Below, in pieces: positions 1-8,148 of a stretch of DNA of 47,402 bases (the first letter of the stretch is position 1; every line of letters begins with the position of its first letter). Under the pieces are notes generated by a model. It had not been told where the DNA came from and ran no database searches. It worked only from the letters and a program-made list of their open reading frames with translations. The translations under genes were made by a program, and so were the position numbers. The DNA lies in assembly GCF_007827595.1 (NCBI RefSeq), contig NZ_VISR01000048.1, forward strand, positions 1 through 47,402, given 5' to 3'. This stretch comes from Streptomyces sp. BK340 (lineage in GTDB: Bacteria; Actinomycetota; Actinomycetes; Streptomycetales; Streptomycetaceae).

Positions 1-555
1 CCGGTGGCCGTTCATCTATGCGGGCATCATCCCGACGCCGGAGCAAACCCCCGGATCAGGTCGAACCCGTACACCATCTCCATGGACGCAACCGGTCTTC
101 GGGGAGGTCCGAGTCGGGCGCGACGCTCGTCGAACGGCTGGATGTCGGCATCCGTCGTGCCACAGCTCCGCTGTGCGGGTGTGCGCAGAGCGTCTCGGTG
201 GCGGGGTATCCCGATCCCGCCGATCTCGACGCCACATCGCTAGTAAGCGGACCAGCCGTGACTGACCCGGTCAAGGTCATCTCTGCGCCACCTACCAGCC
301 GGTATCGGCCATTCAGGGCGGCCACGCGGGCGCATCTGAGTACAAGTGCTCATGCGTCTGATGACGCTGGGGTGTTGGGTGGGCTCATGCTCGATGAGTC
401 GCCTTGCTCCTGCCAGCGGGTCGAGGGGTACTACGTGGATGGCCTGCTCTCGGCCACTCCCCGCTACAGGGCGCCTGTGGACTGTCACCGCTGGTAGCTA
501 GAGTTGCTGGTGGGGCTTCCGGTGTTCGGTGTTCTGACGGTAGGAGGAGGACGGT
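1..555. other. Left-edge stretch with no supportable gene
   Basis: I read all six frames here and found no frame with recognisable domains or a convincing start with a ribosome binding site. Several short open frames exist on both strands, as expected at high GC. The last bases (541-550) carry a strong purine-rich ribosome binding site for the gene starting at 556, so the promoter of the secretion-like locus probably lies in this stretch. It could also hold decayed mobile DNA, given the recombinase remnant at the other end of the locus, but nothing visible proves that. Confidence 0.5.
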
Positions 556-1098
556 GTGTTGCCGAGCGATGCCGGGTCGACGTCGGGCGCGTCGTCGTGG
601 GTGTCCGGCCTGTTCGACGTGGCACGCGACGCTGTCGCCGATGTGGCCACGGAGCTGTCGTCCTTCACCACCTTCCAGAACCGCGTCGACGCCCTGATCC
701 ACGACCTGAAGGGCTCGCAGGCAGGCCCGCGCCAAGTCGGACAGGAGCGGCTCGTGCGCCATCAGTTCGGTGGCGGGGCTGGGGCGTGGGCGGAGGCGGC
801 CGGGCTGTTCAGCGCGTACGAGACGGTGATCAGCGAGCTGGAGACGCTGTCGAAGCTGCTGTCGGACTCCATGGAGGGCATGGGTATCGCGGTCATGGCC
901 TCGCACAAGGGTTACCAGGACGTCGACCTGGACATCCGCGACCGCATGGCGGCGATCAGTGCGGAGACGACGGAGCACTACGGCGGCAGTTACGACCCCG
1001 AGGGGTCGAGCAGGGGCCACGACGGCGGGAACGGGACGCAGACGGGGCAGGCGCCGAGGCCAGCGCCGACGGGTGGCGACGCGGGCGGCTCGATCTGA
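556..1098 (+). CDS. Small helical protein of the ESX-like locus, function unknown
   Basis: The product is a 180-residue protein that I do not recognise as a named family. GTG 556 is chosen because AGGAGG at 542-550 sits six bases upstream. The first 135 residues look alpha-helical, with Phe/Leu/Ala heptad-like stretches and no signal peptide or membrane segment. The tail (about 140-180) is a Gly/Pro/Thr-rich low-complexity region. That architecture, and its place 28 bases before a WXG protein, suggest an ESX-type secretion substrate or a partner of one. No WXG motif is present. It could equally be a cytosolic accessory protein. The coding call is firm, the role is inferred from context. Confidence 0.75.
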   Translation: MLPSDAGSTSGASSWVSGLFDVARDAVADVATELSSFTTFQNRVDALIHDLKGSQAGPRQVGQERLVRHQFGGGAGAWAEAAGLFSAYETVISELETLSKLLSDSMEGMGIAVMASHKGYQDVDLDIRDRMAAISAETTEHYGGSYDPEGSSRGHDGGNGTQTGQAPRPAPTGGDAGGSI

Positions 1099-1126
1099 TG
1101 GAACCGACAGGGACGGGGGAGTTCTG

Positions 1127-2713
1127 ATGCCTGGCAAGGGATCCGGCGGCGGCACGTCCTTCGAGGACATGAGCCACGAGCAGATGCTGGCGTGGCTCGA
1201 CCAGGCCGACCCCGGCACAGTGCAGGCCGCCGCGGACCGACTCACCGCGGCCGCCAAGGAGATCCGCAAGATCGCCGAAGAGCTCAAGATCCGCCCGCAG
1301 TGGGTGGAATGGAAGGGCGAGGGCGCGCACGCGTTCCGCACCTGGTCTGGTGACCTGGCCAACTCCACACTGCGGCTTGGCGACTTCAGCGAAGGCGCTG
1401 GAAAGTGGCTGAACGAGGCTTCCGGAGCGATCGCGCAGGCGCAGGCATCCATTCCGCGCGACACCAAGGGTGCGACGGCCGATATGGACGCTGCGAACGC
1501 GGCGCACAACGACCCGGACGCGGCGGCGGTCAGCGCCAAGGCCAAGAGCGAGCCGGCTGCGCTGGCGGCGCACAAGGAGAGGGTCCGCCTGGAGGCGGCG
1601 GCGCAGATGCGGAAGCTGGGGCAGACCTACGAGTGGTCGGCCACGCAGATGAACAGGCTGGAGCGGCCGAAGTTTCCACCGCCGCCCGCGTCGATCGTGC
1701 CGCGTGACGTTGACGGACGGAGTACTGACCTAGCGCGTCCGAGCGCGGCAAGCTCAGGTAGGCCCAGCGGAGGTGGTGCCGGTGCCGCCGCGATCGGAGT
1801 GACACATGGGCATGCGGTGACCTCGGGACAGGCCGAGGCAAGACCGTCGACAAGTGCGGTGTCGCCACATCGCCTCGATCACCCGAGTTCGCGGCCGCCA
1901 GCAAGCGAGCCTGCAACGCATGTCGGCATTGACTCGGCGGGGGTGCTGCCGGAGGTCCACCATCCGTCCACTGATTCGCCGACAGGGGCACCCGCCACCC
2001 CTCGTCCGAACACGGAAGCACCACCTCTGTCGAACGGCACGCCTCCGCCTCCTATCGGTGTTCCTGCGCGTATGCCGTCTGTCCCAGGCGGCCTGGGGAG
2101 GGAAGCCGTCGGAGGACGCATGCCGGCACAGCCTGAGCAAGGAGCGGGCAGGCCAGTTCCCGGTCGAGGACCCATGGGACCCGGTGCGGCGCCGGGCCTG
2201 AACTTGCCCAGCCCTGAGGCGACGCCCAGCGGCCGCGCTGTCCCCGGGCAAGACCTGACACCCGGCCGCGGTGCCTCGACCAGTCCGGGAGTTACTGGTG
2301 GACGTCCTGCTGCGACCTCCGCCACCGGCCGGCGAGCAGGTCGGTGGCCCGGCGGGACGGTTGTCGGTGGCGAGCCTTCGGCCAGCCGCAGCTCGACTGG
2401 CGGCGGGCCGACCGCAGCCCCGCGAGAGCAGGAGAGAAATCCTTCCAGCTCGGCAGCCGGGCGTTCCATGACCACCCCGCGTAACGGAATCACCGGTGGT
2501 CGCCTGTTGCAGGCCGGCCGCACACCGGCGCGCCCGGGTGCACCGATACCCTCCGCACCGATGCGGGAAGGCATCTCCGGAGGTATGCCCAGCCAGGCCG
2601 GAACCCAACGCGGTGCTCGCGGTGCTGCCGCCGGGCCGACCGGCGGTGTCCGGCAGCGACAGCAGAAGCAGCAGACGGACCGTCGTGGCGAAGAACCGAC
2701 CGAAGATCGCTGA
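1127..2713 (+). CDS. WXG100-like protein with long Pro/Gly-rich tail
   Basis: The product has 528 residues. Residues 1-165 form an alpha-helical WXG100-like domain. W62-K63-G64 lies at the expected helical turn between two predicted helices, which is the signature of ESX/type VII secretion proteins. The rest (about 200-528) is a disordered Pro/Gly/Ser/Arg-rich tail with recurring GG-x-M/P motifs, much longer than a free 100-residue WXG100 protein and closer to PPE or EspI-like substrates. The open frame extends upstream, but ATG 1127 has GGGGGA about six bases before it. It lies between a small helical protein and a mycosin gene, so it is a good candidate substrate of a type VII system. The tail could bind the cell wall or a partner; this is inference. 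Confidence 0.75.
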   Translation: MPGKGSGGGTSFEDMSHEQMLAWLDQADPGTVQAAADRLTAAAKEIRKIAEELKIRPQWVEWKGEGAHAFRTWSGDLANSTLRLGDFSEGAGKWLNEASGAIAQAQASIPRDTKGATADMDAANAAHNDPDAAAVSAKAKSEPAALAAHKERVRLEAAAQMRKLGQTYEWSATQMNRLERPKFPPPPASIVPRDVDGRSTDLARPSAASSGRPSGGGAGAAAIGVTHGHAVTSGQAEARPSTSAVSPHRLDHPSSRPPASEPATHVGIDSAGVLPEVHHPSTDSPTGAPATPRPNTEAPPLSNGTPPPPIGVPARMPSVPGGLGREAVGGRMPAQPEQGAGRPVPGRGPMGPGAAPGLNLPSPEATPSGRAVPGQDLTPGRGASTSPGVTGGRPAATSATGRRAGRWPGGTVVGGEPSASRSSTGGGPTAAPREQERNPSSSAAGRSMTTPRNGITGGRLLQAGRTPARPGAPIPSAPMREGISGGMPSQAGTQRGARGAAAGPTGGVRQRQQKQQTDRRGEEPTEDR

Positions 2714-2743
2714 CTGAGAACCAGGCACACGGGAAGGAAGCAC

Positions 2744-4099
2744 ATGCTCACCGGCAACGCGCGGTACAGGGGGATCTGGGCCGCGGCCTCGGCGGCGATC
2801 AGTCTGCTTCTGGTGAGCGGTACGGCCACGCAGGCCGATGCCGACTCCACCCGAGCCGAGCAGTGGTATCTGGGTGCCATGCACGCCGGGGAGATGTGGC
2901 GGACGAGTACGGGCAAGGGGATCACTGTCGCCGTCATCGACACCGGAGTCGATCCGAACAATCCTGATCTGAAGGGACGAGTCCTCGACGGAAAGGACTA
3001 CGCCCCCGCAGGCCGTGCCGGTGACGAGCACACGGACTACGACGGCCATGGCACGGGCATGGCAGGGCTCATCGCCGGCACGGGTGCGTACGGCGGAGGA
3101 AACGGCGCGTTCGGGCTCGCACCCGGGGCGAAGATCCTCCCGGTCCGGATGCCCGACACCGCGGACGTCAGTCCCTTCGCCGTGTCCGACTACTTCAGCA
3201 AGGGCATCCGCTACGCGGCTGATTCAGGAGCTCGGATCATCAACGTTTCGATGAGCGGTGGCATCAACACCCCTGAGCTGACCAATGCGGTCAAGTACGC
3301 CCTCGGCAAGGGTTCACTGATCTTTGCCGCAGTGGGCAACGATGCCGACAAGAGGCACGAGGTCGACTATCCGGCGGCCACGCCCGGAGTCGTCGGCGTG
3401 GCAGCGGTCGGCAAGGACCTCCGACGGGCCCCCTGGTCCCAGTACGGCCCTCAGGTGGACGTCTCTGCTCCAGGCGTGGACATGGTCCACGCCTGCGGTG
3501 GCAAGACAGGCCTCTGCAAGACCAGCGGCACTAGCGATGCCACGGCCATCGCCTCCGCCAGCGCCGCCCTGATCTGGTCCAAGCACCCTGACTGGACCAA
3601 CAACCAGGTCCTCCGCGTCATACTCAACACCATTGGCGGCCCCACGGACGGATCCAAGCGCAACGACTCCATCGGCTACGGCATTGTGCGGCCGCGCGTC
3701 GCCCTGCAGAACCCCGGAGACCCGGGCTCCGCTGATGTCTATCCGCTGCCGGACCTGAAGGCCGCGGCGTCGAAGCCGGCGTCTCCGGAAGCCTCCGAAG
3801 CCGCAGGCGCCGGTGCTCCGGCAAAGGATGACAACTCCGCTGCGCCGGCATCCGCATCCGATGCCAGCGGCACCTACTGGATGGCGATGGGCATCGGTGG
3901 CGTCGTACTCCTCGGAGCCGTGCTCGCGGTTGGCGCCATCGCCCGCAGGCGACGGATGTCCGCAGCCCCACGCGCAACGCCAGTGTCCGCCCCGGGCCAA
4001 GCTCCTTACGCAGCACCGGGGTTCAGTCCCTCTCCTTACACACCACCGGTCCCACCGGACAGGTTCCCCCCGTCCGATCGAGGACCTGGGGCCGTCTGA
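2744..4099 (+). CDS. Mycosin-like membrane-anchored subtilase (S8)
   Basis: This is a 451-residue subtilisin-like serine protease with the layout of ESX-associated mycosins. It has an N-terminal hydrophobic signal (about 10-34) and a catalytic triad of D66 in VAVIDTGVD, H102 in DGHGTGMAG and S264 in SGTSDAT. N199 in VGND is the likely oxyanion Asn. A Pro/Ala-rich linker precedes one transmembrane helix (379-400), which is followed by an Arg-rich stop and a short Pro-rich cytosolic tail. Mycosins sit on the outer face of the membrane and stabilise or process the ESX machinery. GGAAGG lies just before ATG 2744. A hairpin at 4093-4116 ends the transcript, so the first three genes form one unit. 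The family call is firm; its specific substrate is unknown. Confidence 0.92.
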   Translation: MLTGNARYRGIWAAASAAISLLLVSGTATQADADSTRAEQWYLGAMHAGEMWRTSTGKGITVAVIDTGVDPNNPDLKGRVLDGKDYAPAGRAGDEHTDYDGHGTGMAGLIAGTGAYGGGNGAFGLAPGAKILPVRMPDTADVSPFAVSDYFSKGIRYAADSGARIINVSMSGGINTPELTNAVKYALGKGSLIFAAVGNDADKRHEVDYPAATPGVVGVAAVGKDLRRAPWSQYGPQVDVSAPGVDMVHACGGKTGLCKTSGTSDATAIASASAALIWSKHPDWTNNQVLRVILNTIGGPTDGSKRNDSIGYGIVRPRVALQNPGDPGSADVYPLPDLKAAASKPASPEASEAAGAGAPAKDDNSAAPASASDASGTYWMAMGIGGVVLLGAVLAVGAIARRRRMSAAPRATPVSAPGQAPYAAPGFSPSPYTPPVPPDRFPPSDRGPGAV

Positions 4100-4116
4100 G
4101 TACGGATACTCAGACG
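4093..4116 (+). terminator. Hairpin overlapping the mycosin stop codon
   Basis: A perfect 10-bp inverted repeat with a 4-base loop (arms 4093-4102 and 4107-4116) contains the TGA of the mycosin gene. It is a likely transcription terminator, although no T-run follows, which is usual in Streptomyces. Confidence 0.6.
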
Positions 4117-4245
4117 GGCTGGTGGCCGACGCGGATGGGGCACGTGATGCGGTCTGGCTACTGTGCTTCTCGACCACCGCAGCAATGCGGTCGCACGTTC
4201 ACAGCATCTCGGCGGCGTACGACGAGACACGGGGAGGGGCCACGC

Positions 4246-4707
4246 GTGGCGTGGGATGAGTGGGAGCAGCTCAAGGCCGCGGCGGTCGAGCGGCAATCGG
4301 CGCACATGCAGCTCAACCAGCTGCCGGCCGACCTGGGAGGCACCAGCTCGGGCGGCGGCGTGTCCGGCAAACTCAGGTCCGACAAGGCCGCGTGGTCCAC
4401 GGCGGGTGACGGCGTCGGCGATCTGCGGGACAACATCAGCAAGGCGCTGGCGCAGCTGGGAGAGGGCCAGAAGGGCCTCGGTAAGGATTCCGGGTGCCTG
4501 ACCGCGGCTGCCCAGCGGGAGGTCCACACATCCTGGGAGCGCTACGTCGGGGACGTGAGCGGGCGCTGCGACAAGCTGGCCGGGCTGTTGGAGAAGGTGG
4601 GCAACGATCAGCTCAGGACGGACGAGGCCATCAAGGCTGAGATCGCGAAGGTGAAGACCGCGTACGAGGACACACCGGCGGTCGGCGGACAGTCCAGGGG
4701 CCGGTGA
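4246..4707 (+). CDS. Small helical ESX-like protein, function unknown
   Basis: The product is a 153-residue, mostly helical, charged protein without signal peptide or membrane helices. An upstream ATG at 4135 would add 37 poorly conserved-looking residues. GTG 4246 is preferred because GGGGAGGGG stands just before it. It begins with a WDEW stretch and ends with a coiled-coil-like segment. The stop codon overlaps the next start (GTGA), which indicates translational coupling with the alpha/beta hydrolase. Size and helical content resemble WXG100/EsxA-type partners, but the central WXG turn is not clear. It may be a chaperone or co-secreted partner of the downstream hydrolase. The function is not known. 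Confidence 0.75.
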   Translation: MAWDEWEQLKAAAVERQSAHMQLNQLPADLGGTSSGGGVSGKLRSDKAAWSTAGDGVGDLRDNISKALAQLGEGQKGLGKDSGCLTAAAQREVHTSWERYVGDVSGRCDKLAGLLEKVGNDQLRTDEAIKAEIAKVKTAYEDTPAVGGQSRGR

Positions 4708-6566
4708 CAGAGGCCATGGATTACATGACGCTGAAGACCTTGAAGCTGTCCGAGTACTCGGATGCGGCGGATGGTTTCCGCGCGGTGAGCGACATGGCCA
4801 GCGCGGCCAAGGACCGCATCGAATTGCAGATCACCGTGGCCATGAAGAAGGCCAACGAGGGTGAGGCAGCACATGCGGCGGACGGCCAGTTGCGGGAGCT
4901 GGCGAAGAACTTCCACTACACGCAGGTCGAGTGCGGCCTGGTCAGCACGGCGCTGGACGGGTTCGTGTACGACCTGGAGGCGGCCAGGAAGAAGCTGGAC
5001 GCTGTGGTCGAGGAAGCGCACGCCAAGAAGTTCACCGTGAACTCCGACGGCTCGGTCAGCTACCCGCCCGCCGGTGAGAAGACCGACGGCAAACTCCCCG
5101 AGGGCGGCACCATAACCAGCCTGGCGGAGGACCCGACCGCAGACGCGATCGGCCGCTACGCGGCCAACATCGACCCCAACCCCAACGCCCAGTACGCGCA
5201 GGAATACGCCGACCTCATCGCGGACGCCGTCAAGGAGGCCACGGAGGCCGACGAGAAGTGGGCGCCGAAGCTGCGGGCGCTGAAGGCGGACGACGACCTG
5301 ACGGTCTCCGACCGGGACTGGGCCGACGCGAAGAAGGACACCGCCGGTGTTCTCAAGGGAGCCGAGGACTACCTGCATTCCATCAAGGAGCCGCCCAAGC
5401 ACGGGACTCCCAAGGAGAACGCGGAGTGGTGGAAGAGCCTTACCGACGAGCAGCGGGCGGATTACATCGCCGTCCATCCTGATTCGATCGGGTGGATGGA
5501 CGGCCTTCCCGCCACCGTGCGTGATGAGGCGAACCGAACCGTACTTGCCGAGACCCGTGGCGCCACTCAGATCGAACTGGACGCCTGGATGGCGAAGGAG
5601 CCCGACCGCTTCACCACCGTTCACCAACTCAACCCCAACACGGGTGAGGAGGTGGACGTCCAGGTAAGGGATCCCGAAAAAGAAAATGAATGGCAGAAAT
5701 GGGAAGCGAAGCGGAAGGAATTGCAGGGCCGAATCGACGGCATGGATTCGATCCAGAGTCGCTACGACAACTTCACCGGGGCTGACGGGACTCGGCCTTA
5801 CCTGCTCGGATTCGACAACAAGAATCTCGGGCATGCCGCCGTATCCATTGGAAATCCGGACAGCGCCGACAATGTGGTGACGTATGTTCCGGGAACTGGC
5901 TCGAACCTGGGCGGCATTGATGGTGAAATCCGCCGAGCCGAAGCGCTCCAGGCCAAGGCGGAGCGAACTGATCTGACACATTCGACCGCATCAATCGTCT
6001 GGCTCGGCTACGATGCTCCGCAAAGTCTCGTGCCTGATGCGACTGACGACACCACATGGGCCGACAATGCCCGTGGGCCGCTGAGCAACTTTCTGACCGG
6101 CCTTGACACAGCCCACCACGGAGGGCACGTGAACTCGACGCTCCTGGGCCACAGCTATGGCTCTCTTGTGGCTGGCGAGACGATGCGCGACCATCCGAAC
6201 CTGCCGGTGGACAACGCTATCTTGGTCGGAAGTCCGGGCACGGGGGTCAATCATGCCAAGGACCTGAACATCCCTACGGATCACGTCTGGGCAGCCACAG
6301 CGAAGAACGACCTGGTCAACATGGCCCCGCCGCCGGCAGGACGGCTGGCACCCCTGAACCCGAAGGCGTACATGCAGCTCTTTGACGACCACTCAGCCAT
6401 GTACGGGACCGACCCGACATCCAACGAATTCGGTGGGCGGACCTTCGGGGTTCCTAACGGGCATCTTCCGGGTTGGCATTTGAAACTCATGCCCGCTCAC
6501 TCCCAGTACTGGGAGGGGGACTCCCTGGACCATATGGCGGAGATCGTAACCGGAGGTGCTCCGTGA
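4704..6566 (+). CDS. DUF1023-like alpha/beta hydrolase with helical N-terminus
   Basis: The product has 620 residues. The N-terminal half (about 1-330) is helical and charged, resembling the WXG/LXG-like targeting part of type VII effectors. The C-terminal part (about 370-620) is an alpha/beta hydrolase of the DUF1023 type, common in actinobacteria. S484 in GHSYGS is the nucleophile elbow. Asp/His partners are probably in the later VGSPG, ATAKND and C-terminal His segments, but I cannot assign them firmly. GTG 4704 overlaps the previous stop by four bases; ATG 4716 is an alternative. There is no signal peptide, consistent with a secretion-system substrate rather than a Sec protein. Codon use around 5660-6010 is more A/T-rich than its neighbours. 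The substrate is unknown; a lipid or ester is likely. Confidence 0.82.
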   Translation: MTEAMDYMTLKTLKLSEYSDAADGFRAVSDMASAAKDRIELQITVAMKKANEGEAAHAADGQLRELAKNFHYTQVECGLVSTALDGFVYDLEAARKKLDAVVEEAHAKKFTVNSDGSVSYPPAGEKTDGKLPEGGTITSLAEDPTADAIGRYAANIDPNPNAQYAQEYADLIADAVKEATEADEKWAPKLRALKADDDLTVSDRDWADAKKDTAGVLKGAEDYLHSIKEPPKHGTPKENAEWWKSLTDEQRADYIAVHPDSIGWMDGLPATVRDEANRTVLAETRGATQIELDAWMAKEPDRFTTVHQLNPNTGEEVDVQVRDPEKENEWQKWEAKRKELQGRIDGMDSIQSRYDNFTGADGTRPYLLGFDNKNLGHAAVSIGNPDSADNVVTYVPGTGSNLGGIDGEIRRAEALQAKAERTDLTHSTASIVWLGYDAPQSLVPDATDDTTWADNARGPLSNFLTGLDTAHHGGHVNSTLLGHSYGSLVAGETMRDHPNLPVDNAILVGSPGTGVNHAKDLNIPTDHVWAATAKNDLVNMAPPPAGRLAPLNPKAYMQLFDDHSAMYGTDPTSNEFGGRTFGVPNGHLPGWHLKLMPAHSQYWEGDSLDHMAEIVTGGAP

Positions 6567-7519
6567 AGCTGCGCAACCTGATGTCGATTGGTGCACTGCT
6601 GACCGCGATGGTTGCGGTTACGGCGTGTGGGGCACACGGAAGTAAAGGAGACGGCGCCGCAACGCCGAAGCAGGTCGCGATGAACGAACATAAGGCAACC
6701 AAGCGCGCAGAGGAAATCATCCACCAGGCGGTGGACGGTATGTCGCCGAAGCCGAAACTCGAGCGCATCGGCCCCACGCCGGTGGGAGCCTGTATTGCCC
6801 GGGACGACGGCGGCCCCGATGATCGGTTGCAGGTCAGTCTCGCGTACAAGCTGACCGGAGTGCCAGGCAGTAAAGCCAAGTCGCTGGTGCGGCAGGCCAG
6901 GGACGCCTGGCTGAAACTGGGTTACAAGTTCCAGTCATCGGATGCGGACTGGTCCAAACCATTCCCCCACGTGAACATGCGTACCGAGTCCGATGACTTC
7001 TGGATGGACGCCATCACAGGCGTGGTGAACCGGGCCACAGGCGAAGGGCTGGCCTCCATCGGTGTGACCTCACCTTGCTTCTCGCGTAGCGCCAGTGATC
7101 AGTCCACGGCCGACTCCGCAGCCCTCCGGCGCACACCGGTCGACGAGCGCGCCGAGCATCGGGCCCTCGACCACTCCAGCCGAATCTATGACGCGCTCCA
7201 GGTACGGCACGCCCCAGCGCAGGAGGGGGAGGGGACCAGTGCCTACCAGGACTCGGAGGGGTCCTACGTCCACCACGCCTGGTCGACCCAGCCTCTTACG
7301 GAAGAGGAGACGGTCCGCGCGATGGCACGTGCGCAGACCTACTTCGAGAGGGCGGGCTGGATCGTGCGTCATGTTCCAACTGACACCGGCATCCCCGCGA
7401 TCGTCGCCCGCAACGCCGAGGACGGGAGCGTGGCCCAGGTCGCCCCGTCGACGACCACCGGCGCTGTGCGCGTCGCAGTGACGACACCTGCTGTGCCAGA
7501 GGATCCCGCGAAGGTTTGA
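6563..7519 (+). CDS. Predicted lipoprotein of the ESX-like locus
   Basis: The product is a 318-residue protein with an N-terminal lipoprotein signal: basic residues, a hydrophobic stretch and VTAC with the lipidated Cys at residue 22. GTG 6563 overlaps the hydrolase stop (GTGA); the longer open frame upstream lies inside the hydrolase gene and is rejected. The mature part has no domain I recognise. Tight coupling to the DUF1023 hydrolase suggests an immunity or partner role, as seen for effector-immunity pairs, or an envelope partner of the secreted enzyme. That idea rests on gene order only. Confidence 0.78.
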   Translation: MKLRNLMSIGALLTAMVAVTACGAHGSKGDGAATPKQVAMNEHKATKRAEEIIHQAVDGMSPKPKLERIGPTPVGACIARDDGGPDDRLQVSLAYKLTGVPGSKAKSLVRQARDAWLKLGYKFQSSDADWSKPFPHVNMRTESDDFWMDAITGVVNRATGEGLASIGVTSPCFSRSASDQSTADSAALRRTPVDERAEHRALDHSSRIYDALQVRHAPAQEGEGTSAYQDSEGSYVHHAWSTQPLTEEETVRAMARAQTYFERAGWIVRHVPTDTGIPAIVARNAEDGSVAQVAPSTTTGAVRVAVTTPAVPEDPAKV

Positions 7520-7650
7520 GTTTGCCCCAGGCCGAAAGCAATCGCGCGGAGAGCCCTGTACGCCAAACTTCTGGCGGTTGCGCTGCAGTTGACTGGAGCA
7601 GAGTGAGACCCCTTGGCTTGCGGCCAAACTGGGCTCATCGGCGCTCCTCC

Positions 7651-8043
7651 GGCCTCATTACGGCCGTGGGCGAGAAGGCCCGCCGAGACGGCGGCCGGAT
7701 CCGGCGTACTCCCGTCTACGCGGCACAGCGCGAGGACATGTTCCACGTCCTGCGGCACACCTACGCCAGCGCGCAGCTGGAGGCCGGCGAGTCGGTCGTG
7801 AGCCTGTCCACATGGCTGGGGCACTCCTCGCCGAAGATCACACTCGACCACTACGCTCACTTCATGCCCGGCGCCGGTCAGCGCGGCCTGGCCGCGATGG
7901 ACGCATGGCTGGATCAAGATCCACCGCGGTTTGTCCCCAAGGAGTCGAGTGCTGACCCCTCCCCCGCCGGCCGGCTCTCCCGCGTGACGTCCGGTTGCCG
8001 TTTCCACCGCCCGTCCTCGGCTCTCATGTTCAACTGCTCGTGA
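7651..8043 (+). pseudogene. Truncated tyrosine recombinase (integrase) C-terminal remnant
   Basis: An open frame from about 7516 encodes, from roughly 7651 on, the C-terminal catalytic part of a phage-type integrase. It keeps HVLRH (His 7744, Arg 7753), WLGHSS (His 7822) and the nucleophile Tyr in DHYAHF (7852). The N-terminal DNA-binding domain and the box I Arg are missing, and the upstream residues (7516-7650) do not resemble the family, so this is a broken gene. The 5' boundary is approximate. It flanks the ESX-like accessory block and probably marks an old integration event. No attachment-site repeat or tRNA was recognised nearby. Confidence 0.8.
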
Positions 8044-8148
8044 AAGACGCCCACTTCGCGAGGGCGATGTTCCTCCAGGGGCTACCGTTCAGTAACCGAT
8101 CTCTCCTACGCTGCCGCCAACTCAGCGACAGCGAAGGGGAGTTCACGC

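Noticed and set aside
18..497. Open frame of 159 residues at the left edge
   Set aside because: It has no family resemblance and no clear ribosome binding site, and open frames of this size are expected by chance at this GC content.
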